Source: Nautilus pompilius (Eukaryota > Mollusca > Cephalopoda > Nautilida > Nautilidae). From it: a stretch of 64,000 nucleotides of DNA. The stretch lies in contig JACATO010000600.1 in NCBI GenBank assembly GCA_018389105.1, forward strand, positions 757,501-821,500, read 5' to 3'. Positions 24,131 through 36,904 of this stretch are shown one piece after another. Positions within the stretch are counted from its first letter, which is position 1. Every line of letters starts with the position of its first letter. Made by a program: the position numbers and the translations under genes. The notes beneath the pieces were generated by a model. That model worked only from the letters and a program-made list of their open reading frames with translations, was not told the origin of the DNA and did no database searches.

Positions 24131-24879
24131 CCATGGATCTATGTTGAGATCTTAGAGAAGTTTATTGTATTGCCTCTGGCTACACTACAAACTCTCAGTA
24201 AATGGAAAGATATTGAAAGATTAACTTGTTTTTGGTATGGTAATAATACACACTTGTCATCTGTCTACCTAAATAATCAATATATAATAATTACAACTGA
24301 AATAATAAATTTTATCTCCCAGCTACATTCATTTATGGGGGTAACCATATTTAATTAATATGGCAGGGCACTGTATGAAAAATAATTCAACAGTGACATC
24401 AAATTTAGAAAGCAGGCTGGTAAATCATAAAATTAAAGTTACTTCTTTTAGTTTTATTGATTGTAGAAAAACTGTGATAAGACTGACATCCAAATAAATG
24501 AGGTACAGGGTAAGTGCCCATGATCATTGCAAGATGCAGCTATGACTTCTGAGAGTTCCCTTTCTAACAGTGTAATCTAAAATGTGCAATTATATCACTG
24601 ATGGATGATCATATATTCTTGAGGATAAAACAAAACAAAAAGAAATTAAAAAACATAAATCTATGTCAGGCTACATTGGAGTTCACATATCTATAAATGT
24701 TTACTGCTTATAAGTAAAAATGTTTGGAGGTACAATGTACATTGTAACCTTTATAATAAACATTATTGCAGATTCAAATAAATGTTTCTGGGCTTCATCG
24801 TGAGGCTTCTACTTCACTTAGATTTTCCAAAAAAATGATTTAAAAAAATTATTAAAATATTGTTCTCAACAATGGAGAT

Positions 24880-25100
24880 ACCTTCTTTACATTGGAGACA
24901 ATGCTGGTCTGATTTAAATAGAGAAATCCCTAGTATAACTTTTAATTTTTAGATGTGGGAGAAAACATACATGATGGGATGATGAAGAAATCATACCAAG
25001 AAGGTACACCAAAGCAAGCCAACCCAATCGGAAATCAAATTCGGGTTCTCAGCTTTGATAGTTTGGTAGACTAACCAGTGAGCTTATAGGCTGGCCATAA
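24880..25100 (-). repeat. tRNA-derived SINE copy c (tail type A)
   Basis: Minus strand: the head contains AACTATCAAAGCTGAGAACC and CGAATTTGATTTCC, then TACCTTCTTGGTATGATTTC, the central TTTTCTCCCACATCTAAAAA and the type A tail ACTAGGGATTTCTC...AGACCAGCATTGTCTCCAAT. Confidence 0.65.
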
Positions 25101-26302
25101 AATATAGTAATAATATTGTAATACTTAGCATAGTCGTATTTTTAAATGATAGTTTATATACTCTTTAGAGTTTAGTAATATTCTGGAGAGAAAACTATTA
25201 TTTTTCATTATGATCATTAGTATTCTAAACACACCATTACAATGAAACAGCTACTAGAAAACTCTACAAATAAAAATTTTAAAAAGCTTAAATTTTACAA
25301 ACATATTTCTGAAATACACATCAACAAAAAACAAACAAATAAATTTTAAAAATAAGTTGTTGTTTTGGTTGAAAGATATTTTATGGTTTACTTATACATC
25401 ATTTGTAGAGTTTTAAAATGAATATATATATGGTTTGATTTAAAGTATTTGTCAAGGTTTTCAGTATTAAAGGAATTTGAAAGTCTTAAGTCATACTTAT
25501 ATAAGTTGCAATATAACATGTTCCTACAAGGATTTTTGCGCCTGTAAACTATTTTATTCCAATTAATTTTTTTTGTAAAATAACAAGTCCTTTCAAGAAT
25601 TCATGCATATTTAATATTTAATACAGAAATATTTTCAAGAATTTGTTCACCTGCTTAACTCTAAGTAATAAAAAATTTCTTATAAGAGTATATGTACCTA
25701 TTTACCTATTTATTCCTAGTGATTCCAAGAATAAATTAAGAAGTTTCTGCAAGAATTCATACACTTTAAAAATTAATATAACAAATCATTCAAGCATTTT
25801 TGCACTTGTAACCTTTTCAGTACTACAGAATTTCCATATTACTAATTTTCTATTTAATATACCAAGTTCTTCAAATGATTGATTCACTTTCCAAAGTTAT
25901 GTAAAATGTCTTTGCAAGGATTCATGCTTAATGGAATAATTCATGCAATTTTCCAAGCAAAATAAAAAGTTTCTGAAAGAATTTGTGCATCTATTCTACT
26001 TTTCAGTAGATTTGATTTCCCATATAGTGTAATAAGGTTTTTCAATGATTCTTGAAATTTCATAAATAATAAAACACAAATACTTGTACACCTAATCAAC
26101 TTTTCAGTGCTACTGATTTTCTGTAATATAACGTTCCTGTAAGATTTTATGCAGTTGTACACTTCTTCAGCATTACTGATTTTTAGTTTAATATAACAAA
26201 AAAGGTTTCTACAAGGATTCATGCACAATTTATTTCTTTCCAAGTAATACAAATTTCATCAGTACTAGTAATATAATAATTTTCTCAAGGATCCATTCAC
26301 TT

Positions 26303-27471
26303 TTCTAAGTAATGTAAAAAGTTCTTGCAAAAATTGTGCACTTGTTTACCTTACCATAACTAGTTTGTTGAGCAAGGATTCATCCAACTACTGACTTAAT
26401 GTAATATAATAATTTTAAAAGGATTCACTCACTTCTCCAAGTAACGTAACACATTTTTCTTTAATTTATGTACATGTTCATCTTTTCAGTATTACTGATT
26501 TTTAATTTAATATCTCAAAGAAAGTTCCTGCAATGATTCATGCACTTTCCCATGTAATATAGCACTCCCCCCACCAAGTAATATAAAAATTTCTTGCAAG
26601 AATCTCTTCATCTCATTAGTATTACTGATTTTCTGAGTAATATAACAAGTTATTGTGTCTCAAGAAATATACTAGTTCCTGAAAGAATTTGTACACATCT
26701 TTAATTCTTCATAAATACTGATTTTCTATATAATATGACAAGTACTTTCAAGGATTCATGCAATTTCTTAATATAAAAAAATTCTTACAAAAATGTGTGC
26801 ATCTGTTCACTTCTTGCAAACCACTTGTTTTTCTTGTAATATAAAAAGTTACTGCAAGTATTCCTTTACTTTCCTGTGCAATATAACAAGTTCCTACAGT
26901 GTTACATAGGATTTCCCAAGTAACATAGCAAGTTTTTGCTATAATTTGTGCACTTCTTCTTCTTTAGTACTACTGATTTCCCATTTATTATAATAAAGAC
27001 CTGCAAGAATTGATGCATTTCTCAACTGATATAACAAATTTTTTCATGAATTTATGCATGTCTTTACCTTTTCAGTACTAATGATTTCCTGTGTAATATA
27101 AGATGTTTCTTAAAAAATATATCTACTTCCTCAACTAATATAACAAGCTGTTACATGAATTTCTGCAGTACTTCATGTTTACTACTAATTCCATGTTATA
27201 TAACTATTTCCTGCATGGACTGATTTGTGTACTTTCCAAAAAAAATATAATTTCTTTTCTTTTAAGTAATATAACATGTTATAACAAGAATTTCTGCACC
27301 TGTTTAACTGTACAGTACTACAGATTTTTCATGTAATATAACAAGTTTTTACATGGACTCATATCATTCTCTAAAATAAAATATTCTTGGAAGAATTTCT
27401 GCTCTTGTTCATCTTTTCAAAACTGCCTTTTTTTTGTAATATAACAAGTTCCTACAAAGGATTCATACACT
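26303..27471 (+). repeat. Large tandem duplication, copy 1 (about 1.17 kb)
   Basis: Nearly identical to 27472-28634, with an offset of 1169 bp at the start. Anchor sequences such as CTTACCATAACTAGTTTGTT and GCACTCCCCCCACCAAGTAA occur once in each copy. Confidence 0.95.
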
Positions 27472-28634
27472 TTCTAAGTAATGTAAAAAGTTCTTGCAAA
27501 AATTGTGCACTTGTTTACCTTACCATAACTAGTTTGTTGAGCAAGGATTCATCCAACTACTGACTTAATGTAATATAATAATTTTAAAAGGATTCACTCA
27601 CTTCTCCAAGTAACGTAACACATTTTTCTTTAATTTATGTACATGTTCATCTTTTCAGTATTACTGATTTTTAATTTAATATCTCAAAGAAAGTTCCTGC
27701 AATGATTCATGCACTTTCCCATGTAATATAGCACTCCCCCCACCAAGTAATATAAAAATTTCTTGCAAGAATCTCTTCATCTCATTAGTATTACTGATTT
27801 TCTGAGTAATATAACAAGTTATTGTGTCTCAAGAAATATACTAGTTCCTGAAATAATTTGTACACATCTTTAATTCTTCATAAATACTGATTTTCTATAT
27901 AATATGACAAGTACTTTCAAGGATTCATGCAATTTCTTAATATAAAAAAATTCTTGCAAAAATGTGTGCATCTGTTCACTTCTTGCAAACCACTTGTTTT
28001 TCTTGTAATATAAAAAGTTACTGCAAGTATTCCTTTACTTTCCTGTGCAATATAACAAGTTCCTACAGTGTTACATAGGATTTCCCAAGTAACATAGCAA
28101 GTTTTTGCTATAATTTGTGCACTTCTTCTTCTTTAGTACTACTGATTTCCCATTTATTGCAAGAATTGATGCATTTTCTCAACTGATATAACAAATTTTT
28201 TCATGAATTTATGCATGTCTTTACCTTTTCAGTACTAATGATTTCCTGTGTAATATAAGATGTTTCTTAAAAAATATATCTACTTCCTCAACTAATATAA
28301 CAAGCTGTTACATGAATTTCTGCAGTACTTCATGTTTACTACTAATTCCATGTTATATAACTATTTCCTGCATGGACTGATTTGTGTACTTTCCAAAAAA
28401 AATATAATTTCTTTTCTTTTAAGTAATACAACATGTTATCACAAGAATTTCTGCACCTGTTTAACTGTACAGTACTACAGATTTTTCATGTAATATAACA
28501 AGTTTTTACATGGACTCATATCATTCTCTAAAATAAAATATTCTTGGAAGAATTTCTGCTCTTGTTCATCTTTTCAAAACTGCCTTTTTTTTGTAATATA
28601 ACAAGTTCCTACAAAGGATTCATACACTTTCTAA
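27472..28634 (+). repeat. Large tandem duplication, copy 2
   Basis: Differs from copy 1 by a few substitutions and a deletion of about a dozen bases (near 28155, where ATAATAAAGACC of copy 1 is missing). High identity against a background of much more diverged units means this duplication is recent. Confidence 0.95.
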
Positions 28635-30454
28635 AGTAATATAACACATTTTGGCAAATATTTAATCACCTGTTCACCTCTTCAGTACTACTGATATCTT
28701 GTGTAATATAACAAGTTCCTGCAATGATTCATGCATGGTCTTAAATAATATAACAAGATCTTGCTTTCCAAGTAATATAAGAAGTACTTCTAGAACTTGA
28801 GCACCTGTTCAGCTCTTCAGTAACACTGATTTTTTTTTTAATATAACAAGTATCTGATACATGCACTTCCCTTAGTAATATAACAAGTTCCTTAAAGATC
28901 GAATCATTTTCCCAAGCAATATCACCAATTCTTGCAAGAATTTCTGTACCTGATTTTTTTTACCAGTATACTAATTTTCTTCATAATAGAATAAGTTCCT
29001 GCATAAGGTTAAGTTTCTGCACATGCATTAACACAGATTTTCCAAGTAATATATGATCTTCTTACAAGAAATTATGTACTGTTCAGCTATCAACTACCAC
29101 TGATTTCCAGTGGAAGGGTAGCAGGTCCTTGCATGGAATGATGCACATTTTTCAAGTAGTAAAACAATTTCATTTCCAAAGTAATAGAACAAGTTTATTC
29201 AAGAATTTTTAAACTAGGTACACTTTTTAGTACTATTGTTTCACATGTAATATATATAACAAGTTGTTGCAATAATTCATGCATTTAAAAAGTAATATAA
29301 CAAGTTAGTGCAAGAAATTCTGCATATGTTCACCTCTTTAGTAGTATAATATAATAGGTTCCTACAAAAATTCATGTACTTTCCCAAGTAATGTAACATT
29401 TTTGCAAGAATTTATGTACCTATTAACTTTTTATGTGCTACTGATTTTCTTTGTAATATAACAAATTTGTGCAATTATTCATGCACTTTACCAAGTAGCA
29501 TAGGTCCTTGCTTCTCAAGTAATATAACAGATTTTCATAGAATTTATCCATTTGTTTAACTCTTGATTAATGTTGGTTTTCCTTTTAATATGACAAGTTC
29601 TTGATAAATGCACTTTCTCCAGTACTATAATAAGTTTCACAACAAATTCATTTACTTTCCAAAATAATATAACAATTTCAAGCAAAAATTGTTTTTCTGG
29701 AGAACCTCTTTAATACTAATGATTTTTTTTTTAATATGATAAGTTTCTGCAAGGATTCAGGAAAATATTTATTTGTTGTTTAATATAGCAAGTTCTTGCA
29801 AGGATTTACACTTTCCATAGTAATGTGAAAAATTTCTTGCATGGATTTGTGCACCTGTTCACCATTTCGCTATTACTCAGTTTCAGTTTAATATAACAGT
29901 TTCACCCTGCAAAAAGTCTTGCACAATTTTCATTTATAGAGCAAGTTCTTCAAGAATTTGTCTACCTGCTAACCTATTTACTCTTAGTGATTTCCCCTGT
30001 AATATAACAGATTCCTGCAATTCATGCTTCTCTCTGATTGTTCAATAAATACCATACCACCACCATTGTTATACCTTAATGAAAAGATATGCAAGAACTG
30101 AAGAAAACCTTCATTCTGCCAATAATTAAATATTTGCACAATGTAATGCTATTAAAGACTGACCAATCTTCATCCTGAACTAAACATGAATACAAATATT
30201 TCTCTTGTCATCACTCTTTTAAATGTAAATGTTATTGTAGTTTGTCCATGATCTGCTCATCAACTCTGATAAATTTTTCAAAAGTCAACATTTAGCTGTT
30301 CTACAGTAGATGAGCAGAATATCAGCTTCTGTGACATACTGTGGGACTGTTTTTTTCTAAATTATCAGTAAATGCAAATCTTTTTCAGGTTCCATAATCA
30401 GTAATCACATGTGGCCATCATGTGAAACACCACCAATTAACTGTGAACAAATGG

Positions 30455-30490
<36 letters not shown>

Positions 30491-30510
30491 TAATAATAAT
30501 AATAATAATT
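30455..30510. repeat. (AAT)n microsatellite
   Basis: AAT/ATA units with one interruption near 30490. Confidence 0.95.
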
Positions 30511-31049
30511 TTTAAAATTTTTATGATGTGGTTACTAAATGGCATGAAGTTTTGAGTATTTGCACATTGAAAGGACTACTGATGACAGCTCCAGAATGTA
30601 TTCAATATGCAAATCAACCATCAGTAATAACAAAAATAATAATATCTTGGATTAGAAATAATATATGAAAAGTTTTAAAAAACTATAAACAAACACCAAA
30701 ACTTTATCCTAAATGAGTATTAAAAAAAGAGGTTTTAAAAATAAAGTAAAATAGTTCAATTTAGGAGGGGTTGTGGGAGTAATTTTTAGAAAATTCAAAA
30801 GATTGATTTTATCTCATTTCAAAACTTCAACAAACAAGAACAGAAAAAGAAAATTCTTATTAGCCGTGCTCTACTGTTAATGACAGCAGTGGTGGCTTAC
30901 AGATGATGTAGCTTTAGATTACTTAATCATTTCAAATAATGATGACGAATATACTTCTCGGAATCAGGTTTTAAGTTTCTGGTGCTTTAACTAATTGCAA
31001 TGGAAAAACATCTTATGACTCTGTTTCTAGCAGAACATATTGCCTTCAC

Positions 31050-31167
31050 CGCTGTCTTCTATCCTGGATGGTCTTTTGCTGCTGTTTTTGTTTTTCTTCT
31101 GTCACATTCCACTGACTCCTATTTTTGCTTATCTTTAGTCTTCTTAGTTCCTCTTCCCCTGGGGATT
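31050..31167 (-). CDS. Weak candidate internal exon
   Basis: On the minus strand a 118-bp segment is bounded by GATTAG on the acceptor side and GTGAAGGC on the donor side. It is open in one frame as SPGEEELRRLKISKN... through QKQQQKTIQDRRQ, a charged, glutamine-rich, coiled-coil-like peptide. The acceptor lacks a strong pyrimidine tract and no family is recognised. It may be chance. Confidence 0.15.
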
Positions 31168-32874
31168 CTAATCAAGCACTTGCCATGTTATGAGATTTTG
31201 GTCAATGGGAAAGATTGGAGATTATTTATTTTGGTTCAGAGTTAGAAAAAAAAAACACATTAACAACAATGTTTCTTAATTTTGTACCAATTTATTTTTC
31301 AAAAGAGTTTTTTTTAATTTTTTTTGAAAGTATTTTCACATAAGATCAGGCTAAATAGATGTGATAACAGTTTAGTCTCAAGTTAACTTTTGGAATTGAC
31401 CATAGTTTGTTTATTTTTTTTACAATTTATTTACTTTAATTTTGTGCCAAAAACATTCACTGAAAAAATAATCATGCTGAAAGAAAATTACAACAATTCT
31501 GGAGTCTGGCTAACAAGCATGAAAAACATTAGGAACAGTTAGCTCTGTCAAGACAGAATGTATCTGGGAAGACACCACAATTACCTGTACTCAGTATTAT
31601 GGATACTTGTCTAATTTTTTAAAACAGAAACATACAAGTATAAGATTTGTTTACAAGTGAGAATAGATACTACTGCATAAGTTTATTGCTCTATTTGTTG
31701 GGGTTTTTTTTTGCAAATTTTAAAAACAAAATACATACTCAAAAATATTTTTGTTTTTAAATAACCATCTTTAAAGAAAAAGCTCTATGTTATCAAAATG
31801 ATTACCTATATATTTTATTAATTTAAAAAAAATATTAATTCAGCAAATTGAAACTTTCAACACTTTCCCAAGCATGCACCTGCACCATCAGAGCAGTTTT
31901 TTTTATCAAGAAGACTACAACCATCTTTGTGTGGAATGCATCACGGTTCTGCTTATTATGTATGGCTTTTAGTTGAGCATTACTGTTATGCAAGGTAGAA
32001 AGGTATATGGCATTTGTATGGATTCTGTTGTCAATAATTTTTCTACTGTCACTTATAACATTAGCTCAAACCCAAAATGGAAGTCTCTCCAAAGTATTAG
32101 CATATTTCATAAATAATTAAATAATTTATAAAAAATTTCTGAAAGTTGGATTAAAAGGGTTAATTTAAAAAATCCAATCTATTAGAAAATTATAAAAAAA
32201 TCTAGGTGTAAAACTGTAATTGAGAAGACTGGATAGTTGTTACAGCACCAGTAATTCTTAATTAAACATGTAGACATGGCTATAATCAACATCATCTGCT
32301 TTTTTTTAGACTCTCCTAATTTGCTAGATTTTATAACATTTACTCGAGTTGTTTGTTTTTTCTCCAGGTTGCAGTTTTAATATTTTAATGTTAAGTTTGT
32401 TAAAATAAATTAAATATTTTAAACACAATATTTTTAACAATGTCAAAATATAAATAAATTACACTTGCAGTGTATTTTTTACTACAATACGTAGAAACTA
32501 AACTACTCATGTGCAACTTAGGGTAACTGAAAATAAACAATTTAAAAAGTGACTAAGATTTTCACCCATTGATTGCAGTTTAATCTCTTTTAAAATAATT
32601 ATTTGTTTTAATCTAAGAAAATCCTGTTGTTCAAAAATCATTTGAAGATATTCTCTCAGGAATTTAAGCATAATAGGTAAACAGTTTTAAAGAGAACTAT
32701 TATTAAGTTAATAAACATTTCTTTATTGTTTATTTGTATAACAAGAAAATTTAAGAAAAAATAATTTAAAATAATTAAAACTTCTAATATTTTTTTAAAA
32801 GTCTAGTATAAACAATGAAATTTAGATTTGTTGACTTTTTCAATAAAAATTGGTTGTATATTGTTTTTTTTTCA

Positions 32875-33105
32875 GCTTCTTCTTTGAACCTGTGGGCCAA
32901 AGTTGGCACATAAGTCATTCGCCAGATGAAACTTCCTGGTGGCAGCTTCCAAAACCAAGCAGAAGAGAAGAGGGTGTGGAGGTTAGCTGCGTGCACACCA
33001 CAGAAAGTCTCTACTATAAAATCTTCATATTTTGGATGTGGGAAGAAACCAGAGCTCAGAGAAAATCCATGCAGCTGGCTAGTGAAGGAAAGAGAGGTGT
33101 TTTTT
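32875..33105 (-). repeat. tRNA-derived SINE copy d (tail type B), head missing
   Basis: Minus strand: GCTAGCCAGCTGCATGGATT, the central TGGTTTCTTCCCACATCCAA, then the type B tail (AGTAGAGACTTTCTGTGGTG, CAGGAAGTTTCATCTGG, TATGTGCCAACTTTGGCCCA). The tRNA-like head is absent. The overlapping frames at 32850-33222 are repeat-derived. Confidence 0.65.
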
Positions 33106-36100
33106 TTTTCAGTTTACTGCATGATAATAATACAAACATTGCTGTTTTCTTTAGATTTAAACCATGAAGAATTAAAACAGTTCAACTATCAGAAAATTTT
33201 TCACATTAGCACAGATTTTTAAAATTCATTTATTCATTTGACAAACAACATAGATTATGACTCTAACAAATGTGCAAAACATTCCAATTTTATTGCACAG
33301 TTGTTTTCTGCTTCTAGAAAAAACAAACCTGTCTCAGAAACAAGAGATGACCTGGGAAAAAGAATCTCTACAAACAAGACTGTGCTAATAATTCAACATC
33401 TTCATCAGCACCAACATCTTTGAATTAGTAAGACTTCTTGACCGTCAGTCATAGATACTCGAACTTGGTGATATCAGTCCACCCAAGGTTGATCCATCAT
33501 TAATTGCTTAGATTACTATTAAGCAAAAGCCCTGAGGTGGTAGAATGTTATCTGTCTGTGGGGTAAGATTTCCAACTCAGTGAGTAGCCATTTGTAAGAA
33601 ATGACAAACTTCAGATCTGGTAACAAATCCACATTAATAGTAAAAAAAAAAAGTTGTTTGTTGTTTTTTGGAAGATAAGATGTCATTCGGTTCAAGAGTT
33701 ATTTTTCTTTATTTTAACATCATAAGATTTTGGTGACTTGACTTTTGTAAACATTTTAATAAAAATACATTAAGCATTAGATTTTATCTACTTATTATGT
33801 TTATATTTTTTGTATTTATTTATGTACAGAGGCTACAAACATGAAAGCAAATCATAGACTCCTTATATATGCATACAAAGTAAAAAAGGAGTTTCATATT
33901 GAATAAAAAATGTGCGAAAAATTGAAAATACTTGATATCTAGAGATGAAATGTCATTATTGCAATTAGAATTTTAAAATATATACACACATACATGTGTA
34001 TTTGTATAAGCAATAAAAAATATTTGATATATAAATAAACATAGGCAATGAAATGAAATAATAAGAATTAAATATTACATTAAAACTGACATTCAAATTT
34101 TCTATTAACATTAAATCTTGTTTTTATGAGGAGCATCTCTCATTTCTTTAAATATATTGTTTTATGAATGTGTTTTTTTTATAGTAAATTAAGTATACTT
34201 CTTTAAAATTATTGGTTACCATTTTTTAAATTTTAGTTTTCTTTAATTATGTGGCAGAAAAAAACAGTAACACATTCAAGTGCAGCTGTGCGTATGTTTA
34301 CCAGGTGCTCAGAAAGTTGGGTTTTTTTTTTCATGTGAGTAAATAAGGTTAATAAAATCTCTTTTTATCCATCTTTATTTTTTGTTTTGTTTTTAATACT
34401 TGCAAAATTAATAAAAGTAGGAAGATTTTGTTGTTATTTGGAGTTTATGATTCTATTGGTAAAATACCTTTGTAACCAAAATTAAATATTCGGCAATTTA
34501 TCTTCTGTAATCAAGGGATCATTAATAGTGAGAGTTGACTTGCTGTTCTTTTTTCTTCTAACTGCACAGTCTGGCAGATATCATCTACTGGAGTTTCTTG
34601 CAATTAACGATACATGCAATTTATTAGGAAAAAATAACATTTTTAGTTATTGAGCAGATAAACTATTTTTAGTTGAATTCAATGTATCTTTAATAGTAAG
34701 TGTACATTTAATTGAAAAAGAGAGAGAAAGATACAAATACACTGTCCATTTAAGTATCAACTCAAATGTATTATAGTCCAAAATATATTATCACAAATTC
34801 TTTTGATTTTAACATTATTTAAAGTATAATGAAGGCTGGCCAAAATTGTGCTGTTTGCAATTTATAAAATATATTAAGTACAGACAGCATTGTAACAGAG
34901 ATAAGGTTCAAGAAAAGGCAGTGACTCAGCAAACAAAACAACATCTATCATTGCTGATGTTCTGGCACAGAGGTGATACTAATAGGATCTGATTTTAAAT
35001 GTGTTTTTTTTTATATCTTGAACTCTTTGCTGATGTGTAATCTCCCTTTGAAGATACATTTAACCTTGATTGGGAGTACACTGTTACAAATGTAAACTGT
35101 TTTCTTCTCAGCCCAACATTTTCTCAGATAATTATCCTAATTAGACAAATTTCAAATGTGATATTTTTCTGATTTTTGGGGGAGAAGAGAGATTGCATTG
35201 TAGCCACATAATGTGATTGCATAGACCTTACATTATTTTAACTGATTATTTATTCTATTTAATTTAGAAAGTAAAAGGGTTATTTGGAATTACTTTTCTT
35301 ATACTTACTGTATAATAAAAACAATTTTAATGAAACCTCATTAGTTATTTTATTTACAGAGAGAGGGTGAGAATATTCCAACTTCTAGCCTAATCTTTTC
35401 AAGCCATCTCCCTATCCAATGTAATACTTAATGTATTAACTGTGCTACAATGAGAAGCTGCACTATGAAGACAGTATCATGCATTCATCATTCTATAACT
35501 TAAAAAAAAATACAGATGTGTCTGCTAGGCAGCAGGTGCTGTACTCGTTTTTAAACCATGAAGCTTTAATGTTAGCAGAATATCATTTACCTGTGTCAGC
35601 TAATGTTTATACACTCTCTTGTCCCTATTACTATTATATAACATCATGTTTGAAAGATCATTCAGCACAAAGACAGAACATTCCAACCATTCTGATACAT
35701 TTTACCAGTACCTACAATCCAAAGATGTAAATTACAAACTGGAAGCATTAAAAAATATTAATTAATTGGAATAAAATTTCAATTCTAACCAGTGTTTCTT
35801 GTTGGAAACTAAAAATTACATATTTACTTGAGTTTATAAAAGACAAATTAGTTTCATTTAAAAGCATGTAAATGTATTGCAAAGATTCTCTTTAATGTTA
35901 AGGTTTTTTTCTAGAATATTCAGAGAAAACTGGTAATTTTTTTAAAAGATTATAAGCTTGTTTGTGAAGAGACTGAGACTGAAGACAAAATTCAAAGTAA
36001 TAATTATGGTTTAGTAATAAAATGAAGGATCTTTTTAGTCTATGATTAATGGTGTCTATTAAATCAGAATTTGGGACAGTTATGCTATCAAATGTATTAT

Positions 36101-36899
36101 TGTTTATTTAAGAGATCAGACATGAGATAAAGTGTAGTAGTATCCAGTGCAAATAATAACTTCATTGAACTGTGTTAGGAGACATTTTAATATAGTGTAA
36201 AATGGTTTACAGTAACTAGAAATCTAGATAGGGCGACTGACACTTGCCTTATGCAATGCAAGACTAAAACAAGGGGTGTGAAAAGATGTAAATAAAGGAT
36301 TTTTTCCCAACATAATCATACACAATACACAGTTGCTTTTTAAAAAACAGATGGCCAGTGTAATTACATATAGCATAAAGTATCCAATCTAGGGATATCA
36401 AAGCAAGCTTTACTCACCTGAAGAGAGACAGGTAAATATTTTTTTTTGGCAAAAGAAAATCTTTCCAAAATCTTCTAATTTGATAGTGTCAAGATTTTCT
36501 GAAACATGCGTCAGAAAATGCAAGCAGATAGGCAAGTGCGAGGTAGCCAAGACACGAGATGTCTTTGCATTGCTAGCCAACAATAAATGCATATTCTTTC
36601 TTAAACAAAACCAATGCTATATCACATTAGGTAAATTATTATTTCATGAATATCTAATGAAAATATTAATTATTATTATTTAAAATTTTTTTCTGTTTTC
36701 AATCTTAATGTTATTATTAAATAAAATTATTAGAATTAATGCATTGGATGTTCTTGTTTATTTAAAACTGGATAGACCTTATATATAGTATGCAGTTCAG
36801 GCCTGGTTTTCTTGTTGTGTTAAAGATGTTGACAGATTAGTAGAAATACAAAGTTATGATATGAGAAAATTAAGGATCTAGGGCTTCAATTACAAGAAT
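33106..36899. other. AT-rich intergenic DNA
   Basis: No gene recognised. At 34900-35150 the sequence is more complex, with TGACTCAGCA (AP-1/MARE-like) and CTAATTAG (homeodomain-like) words. At 36480-36590 there is a small CpG-bearing patch. Neither can be assigned. Confidence 0.4.
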
Positions 36900-36904
36900 A
36901 GATC

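Larger units (their letters stand above)
25500..30030. repeat. Degenerate satellite array with alternating units
   Basis: About 4.5 kb built from a few dozen diverged copies of two alternating half-units. Both half-units begin with GTAATATAACAAGTTCCTGC followed by AAGRATTYATGCAC. One then carries a pyrimidine-rich stretch (CTGTTCACCTTTTCAGTACT then ACTGATTTTC); the other has a short ACTTTCCCAA link. A full dimer is roughly 105-130 bp. The units are diverged in single bases and small indels, so the array is old, except for the recent duplication inside it. Open frames within it (for example 25643-25882 +, 25941-26252 -) follow the repeat and are not genes. Confidence 0.85.
30031..32870. other. 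AT-rich intergenic DNA
   Basis: Contains an AAT microsatellite (30455-30510) and one weak candidate exon on the minus strand (31050-31167). Otherwise nothing recognised. Confidence 0.4.

Noticed and set aside
25643..26252. 79- and 103-codon frames on opposite strands
   Set aside because: Both lie in the satellite array and translate its repeat units.
25500..30030. Possible CRISPR-like array
   Set aside because: Repeats are degenerate, contiguous and AT-rich, without unique spacers of constant length, and the surroundings are eukaryotic. It is a satellite.
36393..36431. Possible 39-bp microexon (GYQSKLYSPEERQ) before GTAAAT
   Set aside because: The donor is weak and the acceptor has no pyrimidine tract. 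The opposite strand has an equally good acceptor-like sequence, so chance is the simpler reading.
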